DNA from: Aptenodytes patagonicus | Taxonomy: Eukaryota > Chordata > Aves > Sphenisciformes > Spheniscidae | NCBI RefSeq assembly: GCF_965638725.1 | Contig: NC_134951.1 | Coordinates: 27,907,746 to 27,971,745, forward strand | Direction: 5' to 3' | Length of the DNA stretch: 64,000 bases | Shown here: in pieces, positions 13,101 to 26,049 of the stretch | How the letters are laid out: each line of letters opens with the position of its first letter | How positions within the stretch are numbered: the stretch's first letter is position 1 | The notes under the pieces: generated by a model | The model's database searches: none | Seen by the model: only the letters and a program-made list of their open reading frames with translations | What the model was told of the DNA's origin: nothing | Translations under genes and position numbers: made by a program

Positions 13101-15329
13101 AAATCCAGATAGAACTTTTTTTTTTTTTCTGTTGGAAAGCAAACGCAGTTGGTCTATATCCTGGGCCTCTGGTGGTGGTGTCTTGAAGAACACTTCCACC
13201 CTAAGAAAGAGTAAGTCTTTCATAGATGTTTTATGGCAGGTCATTTCAGGCATTTAGAGGCAGGCTCTTAGGGTGGCAGGAACGGGGAGGTGACAAAGTC
13301 ACCTTCCTCCCAGCACTACAACCAGCTGCCAGCTTCCAGCTCTGAAAACAAACAGGCAGACGGTCACAGCTCTCCTGGTCCAAAAGACACTGCTTCATGC
13401 AGGTGTGCAGAGCATCGCAGCCCCAGCACGCCGTGGGACCCAGGACTGCCAAAACCACCGTTACTCTAAGGTGCCAGGGCTGAGCATGCCATAGGCAGTC
13501 TCCACTTTCTCTACTCAGCAATTCCCATATCCTCCACCCTTCTCCTGGTACTTCTGTATTAAGAGAAAATGGGAGAGGAGGATGCTATGTGGAAAGGGTG
13601 GAATACCCTTGCATATTCCCCACCTTGCCTCCTTGGGACACAAATGCATAGCTTTCATATTCAGCTGCTCTGCACTCCATATTGCATCCCATACTCATCT
13701 CCCCATTCCCTAACGCTGATGTGTTTGCCTGTAAAGAGCACAAGGCTGCGCAGCAAATGAGCCATTAGTCTCATCTCTCTGTAGTCTGTGTGCATGCAGA
13801 TCCTGCTCGGAAAAATGGACTCTGTTCTGATTTCTGCCAACCATCTGCTGAAATGTAAATGTGTTTTACTTTTTATTCTCAGTTTCAAACAACTCCAAGC
13901 AACTTCACAGGCTTCCTTCACTTACCATAACAACACCTTGAATATGTTCAGAAAATTTGCTTAACTTGGATAATAAAGTTCTGGCTTTGTATTTCAAAGC
14001 AGTGTACTTCAAATCCTGCTGGGACTGCATTTTTATTAAAAATTCTCTGTATCTTTCCTTTCTCTCCATGTGAGCTCAGCACATGTACAGTATTTGAATG
14101 CCTGGATTAAAAAGATAATTAACAAAAATATTCAAACAACTTATTTTTTTTCTGGAAGAAGCCAAACTTACTCTGTGTGTGTGTGCATGCTCATGCATGT
14201 GACAGAGCTGGTTTCCTTCACACTGACACACCCAATAAATGTCCAAGTAGAAATGCGTATGCAAAATTCAACTGTTCAACATGTAAAGTGACCATTAAAA
14301 AACTTTCTTAATTTCTTAATGGAATCAAGAGTTTGATCCTACAAATAGTGTACACTATTATTTACTGTTAACCAGCTATAGCTGTGCACATACAGGAAGT
14401 CTGCAGGCACAGTACCTTTACACATCTATACATCTTTTCTCTGGAACAGAGCTGGCATTTGCATTTGCCAAAAGATTTACACCATACGGATAAGAGAAAG
14501 CAAGGGAATATAGCATTCATTGACTTTTGCATGTAGAAACTAGTAACTAGAAACTACTTTGCAAGTAGAAACTAGATCTGAATTCCATTTTAGCCCACTC
14601 AAAATCCTAAGGCTTTAGGGAAAGCTTCTGCTTGCATTTTAGCTCCAGCAATAACAGTGACCTGTAATTTACGTTGCACACCTTTTGAAAAAATCTCAAA
14701 CTTACAAAGATTTACAGGGGTCATTTCAGCCAACAGTGAGCTGCAGAGAACGGGGAAACAAGTTTGTGACATAAAGAGATAGGCCACAGAAGTGAAAGAA
14801 AAAGACCAAGAATACTGTATTCCCTTGAAAAATGTAGAGGATAATAGGTAGACACACTATAAATTATAACACTGGATTATCCTTCAGCTTGTAAAAAATG
14901 TCAGGAGACCTTAAATACCTACAGATGGTCAGTGCCTCCATTTTCAATTACCTCTGACAGATGGCCCTTCCCTATGGCCCAGCACTGATATGCCAAGTAC
15001 AGCGATCAGAGATTGACTCAGAGGCAAGAGCGGTGCCATACTTTGCAGCTGTATTTATAGTCAGACCCAGTTTTCCTTGCATGTCTATCTGCAATTCGAA
15101 AATGCCACCTGAAGACATACCGAAACAATAGCAGTCACATAGCTCTATCCCCCTGCCCGGATTTACCACTGTAAATCATCCTGTATTGAGAGAAAAGGCT
15201 ATTCATCAGTTACATTAAGACCCCAGAACCTATCTGTATCCCTTCTAGAAGCTAACAGCTCTGCATACACTTAATGCATTAAATTATCAATGCAACTCTC
15301 TTCCATTCCCAAAAGTTGAGGATACTGTT
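7199..15329. other. 8 kb stretch without a supportable gene
   Basis: This is AT-rich non-coding DNA. I recognise no conserved protein, RNA gene, LTR or CR1 end. Several overlapping minus-strand open frames at 10,501-11,273 are the only coding-like concentration. They match no family I can name and show no clear exon boundaries. Confidence 0.45.
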
Positions 15330-15869
15330 TGTCGTGGTTTAATCTCAGTCAGCAACTAAGCACCACGCAGCCGCTCGCTCACTCCCCCCCACCCGGTGGG
15401 ATGGGGGAGAGAATTGGAAGAGCACAAGTGAGAAAAAACTCGTGGGTTGAGATAAAAAACAGTTTAATAATTGAAATAAAATGATAATAATAATAATGAT
15501 AATAATAATAATACACAAAGCAAGTGATGCACAGTACAATTGCTCACCACCCGCCGACCGATGCCCAGCCAGTCCCCGAGCAGCGGCCCCCCCGGCCAGC
15601 TTTCCCCAGTTTATGTACTGAGCATGACGTCACATGGTATGGAATGTCCCTTTGGCCAGTTTGGCTGTGCCCCCTCCCAGCTTCTTGTGCACCTCCAGCC
15701 TTCTCAGTCAGTAGAGCATGGAAAACTAAAAATTCCTTGGCTAGTGTAAGCATTACCTAGCAACAACTAAAACATGGGTGCATTATCAACTTTGTTCTCA
15801 TCCTAAATCCAAAACACTGTACCAGCTACTAGAAAGGAAATTAACTCTATCCCTGCCGAAACCAGGACA
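15330..15869 (-). mobile_element. Solo LTR of an avian endogenous retrovirus
   Basis: This is a complete 540-bp LTR in minus orientation. On the + strand it runs from TGTCGTGGTTTAATC to ACCAGGACA, so it carries the usual TG...CA ends in either direction. It is flanked on both sides by the direct repeat CTGTT (15325-15329 and 15870-15874), a 5-bp target-site duplication. Read on the minus strand it contains a TATA-like CATAAA near 15615, an ATTAAA poly(A) signal near 15465, and a (TAA)n-rich stretch at 15481-15513. No internal retroviral sequence adjoins it, so it is a solo LTR left by LTR-LTR recombination. The same LTR type is common in bird genomes, including songbirds (from memory). Confidence 0.9.
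15481..15513. repeat. ATA/TAA trinucleotide repeat inside the LTR
   Basis: A run of about ten ATA units, with one GAT interruption, lies just upstream of the LTR poly(A) signal in the minus-strand sense. Confidence 0.85.
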
Positions 15870-18800
15870 CTGTTATAGATCAAATCATCAATTAAACTAT
15901 TGGCCAGTAATCACAAAACCCGAGCCAACCACTGACAAACCAAATCCATAACTGGCATTTATACTAAATTAATCATGTAACACGTGGCATTTGTTAGCGC
16001 TTTACCACATTGTACGTAGTCTGGTTATTTCCTGACTCCAGTTCCAGTTTCAATCATGGCTCTTCATTTTATGTAAAACATCCAAAAAATAAAATTATCC
16101 AAATGTCTTTATCACCTCGGAAAATGTAAACTGTGGGAGTGTGAAATGTAAATTTTTCACCATCCAGTAAAGCACCAGGCCCAGGTGGCCTTTCTGCAGA
16201 GTTTTTCCAATGATCCAATTTGCTGCTTCCGTCCCGTTTATGATCGCTTCAGTGAGAATCATAATAGGTGTTCAAAAGACATTTGGTAAAGCAACCGTTA
16301 ATTTTATTTTTGGATTTTGGAGCCTGAAGAGAGTCTGGAAATAGGTTTGCTCGCCCACTTATCATTACCTTCAACCGTGTGGGATGCATCCAGAACATCA
16401 CAACTCTTCTGGTTTGAGCAGTGTCAGCCACAGGGCTGCAGGGCAGCCGCTCGGCTGTGCCCCTTGCTCTCCCTGCTCCTGTGGCCCATGTGCCTCCCAA
16501 GGATGGCTCTCCCTCACTATGGACCTGGCGGGGATGCACAGCCCCCCTTCCCCCTTGACAAATGGCATAGATAATGTCACCTGTGAAGATAAAGATGTGC
16601 CCAAAGTGTGTATGTGTGTCTGTCTGTGGATCAAATATACCAAACTGCCCGGTCAGCATCTGCCCAAACTGATCACGTTACAGAAGATGACCATCAGCCA
16701 GATTAAACAGTTAATGGGGAATTACAAAGAGACTTGACACAAAGCAGGAGTCGGACTGAAAAGAAGTATAAAAAAATGCATGAAAACTCTTAACAGGAGG
16801 GAGAGACCTTGGAGGGGAAACGGCTTTCTCAAGGGCGTGTGGTTCAGCCAACGACTTGTAGGGAGCTGCAGAGGTCTGCATAAAGGTAGAGGACCCACAT
16901 CTCCCACAGGAGATGTGTAAACAGGGAGACCTGCAATCTTTGGGAAGGGGGGGTGTTTTTGTAACCCATACTGCCCAGGAGTGAGGGGGTGCATACAACT
17001 CTGTGCGTGTGTGTGTCCGTGTGTTTTTGTGTGTGTCTATGTGTACACTAAGAAGGCTTTGGGATTAGTTACAGGAGACTGTTTAGAAATTTCTAGTATG
17101 GTTTGCCTATTGTATTACTGATCTTGTATGCATAGTTCACTGATGCTGGTTAATTACATACCATCAATAAAGCAATAAAATGCTTTGATCCGTATTTATT
17201 TTAAACTATGTGAACTCAGCAGTTTTTCCCTGCAACATCTACCAAGTTGCTGAAGCAACCAGAGATCTCTGTAGCAGAAGGATTTTATGTTTTCTTCCAG
17301 AGCATTGACACTGAATAAATTCATGTTAGGAATAAATTCATGCTTAGTGGATCACATCTAAATACAGGTGAGATCCCTTAAGTGCATGCAATATTTGTCT
17401 CAAAATAATTATTTTGAAGTAAGACATTATGCATATGGTTATTTCAGACCTATTTCCCAGGAGTTTAAACGCAGATGTTACATGGTTAGCATTTGTAATT
17501 AAACATGCTGTTATACTTCAGTTTGGGGATCAGCACTCACTGTCTGCACCATATTTTCCCTTTGTCTGTGAAAAGAACAAACTGGGCTGGCTTTGGGTCT
17601 CAATTACCACAATCCGACAGAGAAGAGCCTTAGCTAAGCCCCACTAAAGAATCAAAATCGTAACTGTACAAGTGTTTTTTGCATGTTGCAGAATTTCACT
17701 AATCCTATAGGTTTTGGGGGGTTTTTTTGTAACATCAACTCAGAATTTCCTTTTTCTGTAAGACATACAAATCTTTTCAATTTTACCCATTTAATTGCCC
17801 TGGCCAATTCTCCCTCCTTCCATAGCTGTAATAACATACTCTAGTATTCCCTAAAGCATGTTTTGCTGTGCATGCCTGGATATGCTAGTCAGTGCTAATT
17901 TGCTATAACCCTGCTGTCCTGACTTTCCCAGACTGCACTGATACAAATGTAGGCAGTTTGGTCCAAAATGTGGACTTTGCGATAGCCTCACAGCCCTGAC
18001 TATTGCCCAGCATTGATGCACCACCAGTGACAGCAAACTCCCCACACATCCTCACAGTAGGGATAGGGCATAAGCAGGCAATCAATCAGGAAGGGTCTAA
18101 CACTTACCAGACAATGAACTTTGAACAACGTGGTAAAGAAAACAAACAAACAAACAAATCTATTTCTGGGCTGAGATTTTAGCTGGATATTGCAGCCAAA
18201 GATAATTGTATTTCACAAAATTGGAAACCTCACATGAGGGTTTATAGTGGAAAAACACTGACAGGCCATTGTCTGCGGCATTGTATTCACAATGCTGTAA
18301 TTATAGCTTTACCATAATGAGTGTAACTCTGTGGTCAGAAATATGGCAAGAATATGATATTTTTCCATAGAATACTTCCTTCATAGATGTTTGGCTTGAA
18401 ATCTGGAGTTTAAGTTGCAGCGTTGTTGGCATTATTTTTCTCACATTTTCATTTTCTGGGGCTGATCTAGGTAAGTGCTTTAACTTGGCTTCTCCTTTTA
18501 GGTGTACAAATAAAAATGACTTCCATTTTTTCCAAGCTTGATTAATTGCACGTAAAAGTAGACATGTAAACATTTTCTATCATTTGATGTTTATAATCCT
18601 CCCTTTGCACCCACAGTGGTACTCCTTCGGGTATTATCAGCCACAAAAGATGAAGATAGATAGCTTTTTTCTCTTTTTTCAAATTAGGTCACTGCTGTTA
18701 TTAGGCAAGATCCCTGAGGTCTCACTGAGTGGTGCTGCTCCAGGCTGGCTTGGCAGGAGACATATCCTAATCCATGCTGCCTGACGACCACCACCATGAG

Positions 18801-19732
18801 ATACCAGTCTTACACCCACCAGGGGCTCCTTTACCACATGGCTGTGGAAGGTTTCTGGCTCATCTGCACCGGAGGAGCCGCAAAAAGCCCTCGGCAGAGA
18901 CCAAAGATCTGGCTCCATAATGAACCAGCATGAAATATAGTACTGTTTAATATACCCTCGTGTATCTAAGTGTGGGATGAACTTTGGAAGGGGAAGGAAA
19001 ACAACGTCTGAACTGTTAAAAATGTTACTTCTGATAGGTCTAAAAGATGGATTGGTAATCCATTACTGGAGGCTGCTGAGTAGTGGGTGGTCCTCCTTAC
19101 TGGATGTCCCAACTCTAATGAGCTCGGAAGAGGAAACAAGGTCAGAATCTCACTGGGAAAGTGCAGGAACAAGAACATTGCTTTGAGGGCCCAAGCCTGT
19201 TCACCACTTTTTCTCAGTGGTACTTGTGTAAGCAATACTCCTGATGTTAATGTGATTATCTAAAGGCAGAAGGAATACTCATACAAATAAGGGTTGGGAT
19301 TCATGCCTAGTAATCTGCTAATCTGGCACTCTCTCTCCTTCAGCTGCACTAGATGTTTTCCAGCAGAAGACTCTCAAATAATATATCCAAAATACACCAA
19401 TATCCTGGGGGAAAATTCTATCATAGCTTATGAAATCTTTCATGGGACATGAGTATTCATCAAGTTCTGTGCAGACAGAGCAGAAGGATCCCAGGGGAAA
19501 AGTGCAACATCAGGAGGGCTATAGTTTAGTCTAACGGTCACTTTCTAAGTGCTAATACTATGTGGATTGTCCTAAAACTGCATGTTTCCTCAGTGTTAGT
19601 GATCTAAGCATCAGGTTTCACTGAGGTAAGAGAACCCTGAGGTATCACCTTCAAAAAATAAAATACAAACTCCTACCAACATCACATTTGTCCTCACATA
19701 CCTATGGACACAAAACCAGGGCCCTGAAAAGA
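15870..19732. other. gene-free stretch
   Basis: There is no recognisable coding exon or repeat except a GT-rich microsatellite at 17004-17044. The minus-strand frame at 16,249-16,659 (136 codons) has low-complexity GC-rich content and no family motif. Confidence 0.45.
17004..17044. repeat. GT-rich microsatellite
   Basis: Imperfect (GT)n with single-base interruptions (gtgtgtgtgtgtccgtgtg then tttttgtgtgtgtc). Confidence 0.85.
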
Positions 19733-20228
19733 ACACGAGGGATGCCCTGGTGGGTCAGATCAACACCCAGCTATCCCCAGTATTCTTTCTCCCATAACAA
19801 GAGATGCTATTTAAAGAGAACATACACATTTCCCTTGTTTTCCTCCAGCATCCACAATCATTGTATTAGGGATGTTAGGGAGCACATCCCTACTGATTCC
19901 TTTTAATATCTCTTTATGAACCTGTAGTCCATTTAATCATTGAGTCTCCTTTCCAGCCTGCTGACCTATCTGCTTCCAAAACCTCTGCTGGCAGCAAATT
20001 CCACAAGTTCACCTTACCTGCTACATAAAAAAAGTACTCCCTTTTATCTTTTCTAAACCAATCTCCTATCGGTTTCAATGGGTGCCCCCTAGTTCTAGTA
20101 CTGCAGGATTTGGAGAACAACAATCTGCATTCACTCTACCCACTGCCTTGATTTTATAAATCCTGATCATATCCACTCTCTCCAAATTGAAGCTCATGCT
20201 GTAGATAGCCTCACTCTCTTCTATTGGC
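19733..20228 (-). repeat. Old diverged CR1-type LINE copy
   Basis: The + strand carries the reverse complement of the ancient amniote CR1 tail: 'cctggtgggtcagatcaac' near the 3' end, then 'gcaaattccacaagttcac', 'gggtgccccctagttctagta' and a 'gattttataaatcctgatcatatcc' block. The minus-strand reading still gives RTRGHPLKPIGDWFRKDKRE, the diverged ORF2 C-terminal region. Its subfamily differs from the other CR1 copies here, which have the ATTCTATG end. Confidence 0.75.
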
Positions 20229-23200
20229 CCCCTGAGAGTATGACATGTGGGTTTGAGCGGGACTGTCCCTCCACCTTTCACTCCCCTCTTTGATACATGA
20301 GCAAGGATCAGCTCTCTAAGACTGCAGTTTCAGAACAGAAATGTCAACAGCAAGCTAAATTTTCTGATGATTTATCATCGTGGCTCGGCACAGAGTTCAC
20401 TGAATGCCAGAGGTGGTTCAAGGAAGGGACTGAGAATGGGGAAGCCAGCAACTGAAATAAGTTATTGCAAAATCACAGCTTGAGCCACTCCCTGTGCACC
20501 CCATAAAAGCTAGGATCTCGCAGACCTCTTCCTTCTGGAATCGATGTTGTATTTTACTTTCCTTTCTTTTTGGTGTGAGAAGGATCCGAAGGATGCTTAC
20601 GATTTGGATACTCTTGCCCATACTGGACCTGAACAAAGGTCCAGCCAGCTCATGCTCCTGTCTCAGTCTAATGGCCACGGGTAGGAGAGAAACGGCAAGA
20701 ACAGCGGGCATGAACTGACGTCTAGGAAAGAGTAAGGACAGGGCATGCATATATGAACTTTCATCCTAAAACTTTCCTAGCTTCAAACTATTTTTCAGCC
20801 CAGGAAGTTGCCTTGAGGCATATACAGATTTTAGGTATGCCTCTGTTTATCTGCTAGAATTTGGAGAGGGCAAGGGATCCTGTGCCTCTGTCCTTCAGTG
20901 AGCTGTTGTCTGGAAAACTCTTGTCTCTCAACGTGTGCAGCTGAAAACAGACCCCTCTGTACCAAGCACATAGCGGTGAGAGGTATCAGAGATCTGATGT
21001 CTATCATAGGACGACAAATATTAGGGAAAGGGTCTGAAAATATACACACACACACAAATCCCTCCCCCATCCCAAGAAACTTTCATCTTCATGAGTTGTT
21101 TTCAATCCGCTGAAAACATCACACAATAACAAACAAGCCACTTCAAATGTCTCTGAAATCCCTCGGGCTTCACTCTCACTTCCTGAACTGCTTTAAAATC
21201 CACATACTTATTAAGAAAGATGGGAAATTTGGGATATCTTCGAAGCAGAGCACAGCTAGTGGTCCTAATCTGGATTTATTTAGACCAAGGATTCCTGAGA
21301 TACTGAAGAGAAAAATCTCCATTTCTTCAGGAGATGGAGTCTATCAGCTTTTGAGAACTCAGCTAGGAAAACCAAATCACTACGCTGATCAGAACCCAAG
21401 GCAGTTAAATCACTCACTCTTAACATCCACTACAGCCCTTTCATCATGCCTGGTGGGCAGAAACAGTTTTACATATGCTCTCCCAAATCACTGCACATCA
21501 CAATCACATTCTTGCATCTTGTTCCCGTTAATCTCTCCAATATTAAATGTAGCTAGAACCTAATTTTGCTGGAGAGCTCACACTAAAATCATGGGTATTG
21601 TCAGCTCACAGTAAAATTCGATATTGTCAGCTCCCAGGGCCCACAGGTAGGTTTCTGTGGGCATGTACCTTATTTCAGTGTTTGCTAGCTTCCAGAAATA
21701 CTAGTTTGTTGGATTCAGCATCTGGGAAGATTCCTGAGATACCACTGACCAACGATAATTCTGAGTTGCATTTCACAGAATTCACCAAGAATTTCAGTTG
21801 GTGCCATGCCATAATGCTTTCTCACAGGCAAAGTTCCCTGAAAAGTCAGAGGAAATGCACAGCTTCAGATTATCTCGCTCCTTCTTGCTGACGCCTGCAG
21901 AGGCTCTCCCCCAGCCTCCCACCCAGTCATGCAGTCCCAGCTCTTCTTTGTGCCCTGATGCTTGTCAGACCGCCCCGACTTAACTAATTGAAACAAATGA
22001 CTGACTGAACTGATTCAGCAGAAAGCTATGTATTTTTCTGCCTGGTTATGTTTCTGCTGGGCTACTGAGTTGACTCAGCCATTGAGGATTGGGAGAGAAG
22101 GAGCAAAACTCATCAATTACTGCACAAAATAAGGGACTGGAAAGCAGAATTGGAAGAGGCCCTTTTGGCAGCAGTGAGCTGTTAAATTTGAGCACCATCT
22201 CCTGTGAAATCACTGTCCAAGAACCCATCACTTTTTCCTTTGCAGGCTTCAGTCCATGTTCATATACGTTTAGTTCATAGAAAAGCCCTTAGTTTGTGTG
22301 GCTGTTTATTAACATAGAAGTTCTGCCAGATTATTTCATGGTTATTATAAAGAGCAGTATCTCTGCTTTTTACCATTTGGTTGAATTGCCAGGGACGATT
22401 CTGGATCTAAGCTTTCATACTAAATTTTCAATAAAGTGACACCTCAGGACTGAAGGGTAATGACCCATAAAGGCAGCCCAATGAGGCTGTAGATCAGTCT
22501 CATCAGCCTTTTAGAACAACATTCTAATACTTTAACACCACTGTCCTTCTCACTACTTATATACATATATGTGTGTATATATGAAAGCTTACAGAATTTA
22601 TTTCTAACAGTCACCTTTTTGTACTGGAACACGATAACTGACTTCTTCCTTATTTAACTACAGATTATTAAACCTGAAGCCTCTGAATCTGCATTTTAAG
22701 AACTGTATTTCACTCCTCTTCCTTTTCCATAGCCCCACCTGATGAAGAGAACAATCTTTTGCACAAAAATCTTGCAGAATTACAGCTGTCTCAGGGTGCT
22801 TAGCTGCTCCTTCTTCCCCCACTCAGGACCTTTTCTTCTGTCTCTGGTATTTCAGAAGCACTCTTCCATTCTACAGATCCCTTCTGGTATCACATTATGT
22901 TCTGGGATAGCAGTTAGTATTAAATCTTACTTGGAGCTTTCAACTATGAGTAGCCTTTAGTGTTAATACAGGAAGACCAACAAAAACCACAAACAGCTTA
23001 CAGCAGGAGACGGGTCTTTTATGTGATTCATCCTGCCAACACCCTCTCTAACAACAGGTAGCATGAGCAAAAACATTCAAGGGGAGGGAGATGGGCTGCA
23101 TTACAAGCCCCTTAGAGGCTTTTTGCTTTATACACATACTAGCAAAGCAAGGCACAAGCTCAGCCTTTCTCTGGAGAGAGTGCATACATTCAGATGGGAA

Positions 23201-23668
23201 TGTAGGTGGGCCTAATAAAAGGTCACACATGATCAACATAGGTGGAACTTTCTGGGGACTGGGAGGTACAATTTTAAGAAGCCTCCACTCAACATTTTTA
23301 ACCCTTTTTCTCTTTGGGACACATTTTCATGAAGATGGAAAAATATATCCCTGAAACTAAAGCAATTTACTTGCCAAATCTGAAAGCTGTTTTTCCAAAC
23401 CAGAGAGATGCTAGAGGCTGTTCAGTGAAATGGTTATGTTTATAATGGACAAAACTGTGTATTCTCCCCTAAATTCAGCCTTGTAGTTGGCTCAGTTGTT
23501 ATAAATGGAACTTTCCAAAAACAAAGCTAAAACAAGCTAAAATAAAACAGCTGGAAGCAGACACCAAACAGGGGAAATTTCAGCTCAGACTGGCAGTTAC
23601 GAACAACTGAAAACTAGAATAGAAAGCGCTTAGCAACATTAACACTAGCTTTGCTGCTAGCTCTGTTA
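20229..23668. other. gene-free stretch
   Basis: AT-rich DNA in which I recognise no gene and no repeat family. The longest open frame (21,147-21,563 +, 138 codons) has no motif and no splice context. Confidence 0.45.
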
Positions 23669-24482
23669 TCATAGAATCATAGAATCATTAAGGTTGGAAA
23701 AGACCTCTAAGATCATGAAGTCCAACCGTCAACCCAACACCACCATGCCCACTAAACCATGTCCCTAAGCGCCTCATCTACAGGTCTTTTAAATATTTCC
23801 AGGGATGGTGACACAACCACTTCCCTGGGCAGCCTGTTCCAATGTTTCAGTAAAGAAATTTTTCAAATTTTTTGAAATTTTACTCTTTCAGTAAAGAAAT
23901 TTTTCCTTACATCCAATCTAAACCTCCCCTGGCGCAACTTGAGGCCATTTCCTCTCGTCCTATCGCTAGTTACTTGGGAGAAGGGACCGACACCCACCTC
24001 GCTACAGCCTCCTTGCAGGTAGTTGTAGAGAGCGATGAGGTCTCCCCTCAGCCTCCTTTTCTCCAGGCTGAACAACCCCAGTTCCCTCAGCCACTCCTCA
24101 TAAGACTTGTTCTCCAGACCCCTCACCAGCTTTGTTGCCCTTCTCTGGACACGCTCCAGCACCTCGACGTCCTTCTTGTAGTGAGGGGCCCAAAACTGAA
24201 CACAGTATTCGAGGTGCGGCCTCACCAGGGCCGAGTACAGGGGCACAATCACTTCCCTACTCCTGCTGGCCACACTCTTTCTGATACAGGCCAGGATGCC
24301 ATTGGCCTTCTTGGCCGCCTGGGCACACTGCCGGCTCATGTTCAGCCGGCTGTTGACCAAAATCCCAGGTCCTTTTCCACCAGGCAGTTTTCCAGCCACT
24401 CTTCCCCAAGCCTGTAGCGCTGCATGGGGTTGTTGTGGCCAAAGTGCAGGACCCGGCACTTGGCCTTGTTGAATCTCATAGT
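23669..24482 (-). mobile_element. CR1 LINE, 5'-truncated, ORF2 C-terminal part
   Basis: The 3' end carries the tandem octamer tail (atcatagaatcatagaatc on the + strand). Minus-strand frames encode the ORF2 region after the RT palm: [40 protein letters not shown] and RKNFFTERV. The frame ends early because of a local duplication at 23,849-23,905 inside the last part of ORF2. The 5' truncation is at about 24,482. It is closely similar to the copy at 62.9-63.5 kb but in the opposite orientation. Confidence 0.92.
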
Positions 24483-26040
24483 TAAGTTATACTTCACTGT
24501 TAGGACCGAGGGGTTTGATTTATCATGCTACCAACAAACTAATTTAATGAATTCTCCTCCCATTAAAAACCTCCCACGGGAGACTACCTGTGCTGTAAAA
24601 TACAGCAACCATTTTACATCAGACAATAGTTTAAGTAACAGCTTAGGGAAAACAATACCAAAAACTTTTCGTAATTGAAAATGGAAAGGAACATAACAAG
24701 CTGCATATAATTACATGAATTCCAATTTAGCCCAGACTTCAGGGTTATCCAAGTCTACTTTAGTGAGGAGTATCATTGAATCAGTAACCACAACTGGTCA
24801 TTATCCTAGAGGTGCCAAAGGACACTGTATTTGTTCCACTTTGGAGCCCCCTCAAATAGAATTGAATGGTTTTGCTCCGTTTAATCCACTGTTTATTTTA
24901 CTGTGCTTTTCAAGAGCCGCAATTCTCAGAATACTTCATAAAGAAATCCAAGATTTCTGGATTTCAGCTTATGAATCTGCTTTTGGTTTGCATTTTGGAG
25001 CCGTCCTGCCCTCAAGTGTCCTATGTTTGTTTTCCAAAGTTGCTGTACCTTCAGTCTTCCTTCCCACAGACACTGGTGAGATAAGGAGAGCAGTTCTGTT
25101 TTCCACTGAGCAGACAGACTTGGACAGCTCACATGGAGTGGGTTTGTGTCACAGCAGTTAAACGCTAACAGAAAAAACAAATGGAACGTTAGGAGTGGAA
25201 ATAAAATATGTTAACCCTAATGAGAATACCGATTTGCTTTCCAGCAAGCTCTTTGGAGCGGAAAACTCCCACACCTTTAAGCAAAGAAATCTAAAGGAAA
25301 CACAAGATTTTGGCAGGGATTTTCAAATGACCCCTGAAGAAGGCAGGTATCCAAGTCCCATCACACGGCATTTTAAGTCTCTCCCTATTGTGGCCATGTT
25401 TATGCTCAGCCTATTCATGGGAACAAGGGAAGCGTGGGGAATGTCACAGGCAGGCACCCCTGAATTACCGCTGAAGGACACGTCCTGCGTTGGTCAAGAA
25501 TGGCTCACTTGAGAGAAAGCTAAAGAAATACTGTGGAGGGTGACAAAACATGGACAAAAATAGCTTGTAGTGGAATAGCTCCAGCGAACAGGGCTAGCAG
25601 ACAAGACATCAAGGTGTTAAAATAACCACATCAAGTAGTTTCATAAATTAGCTACGGGTGTAGTATCCAAGTCTTAGGGTTTGCGCCTGTTGGTTTCCCC
25701 CGACAAATAGATAACATCAGCGTTCAGTCTATGTGTCCGTTCACCTGACTTCATGCAGGCAACCATCAAAAGTTTCAAAGAGGCAGGCGAGAAGTAGGAG
25801 AGAGGAACCGCCCCGTGTGAGGGGCAGTGGGCAGAGGGGTGTGTCGCACAGCAATGAGCGCCTGTCCCTGGGTTGCAGGGTGCCCTGGGGTGGTGCAGGC
25901 AGAAGACTCTCACCCCAGCCCCTGCCCAGGTCTCCATGGGATGCGCACCCTTTGGGGACAAGCGCCTCTGCAGACATGACTCTTTCTCGTTCATGAGTTC
26001 TTCCATCCCCAACATGGCAGGGCACGGTTTTTTTAGGCTT
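24483..26040. other. gene-free stretch before the CpG island
   Basis: I see no coding exon or repeat family here. It forms the upstream flank of the TMEM14A promoter region. Confidence 0.4.
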
Positions 26041-26049
26041 AAAAGGCTA

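Noticed and set aside
16249-16659. 136-codon minus-strand frame as a gene
   Set aside because: No family motif, no splice context, overlapping open frames on both strands, and a position next to a GT repeat.
1-26000. TRAM2, the expected neighbour of TMEM14A in human
   Set aside because: No exon encoding its conserved membrane segments could be recognised on either strand.
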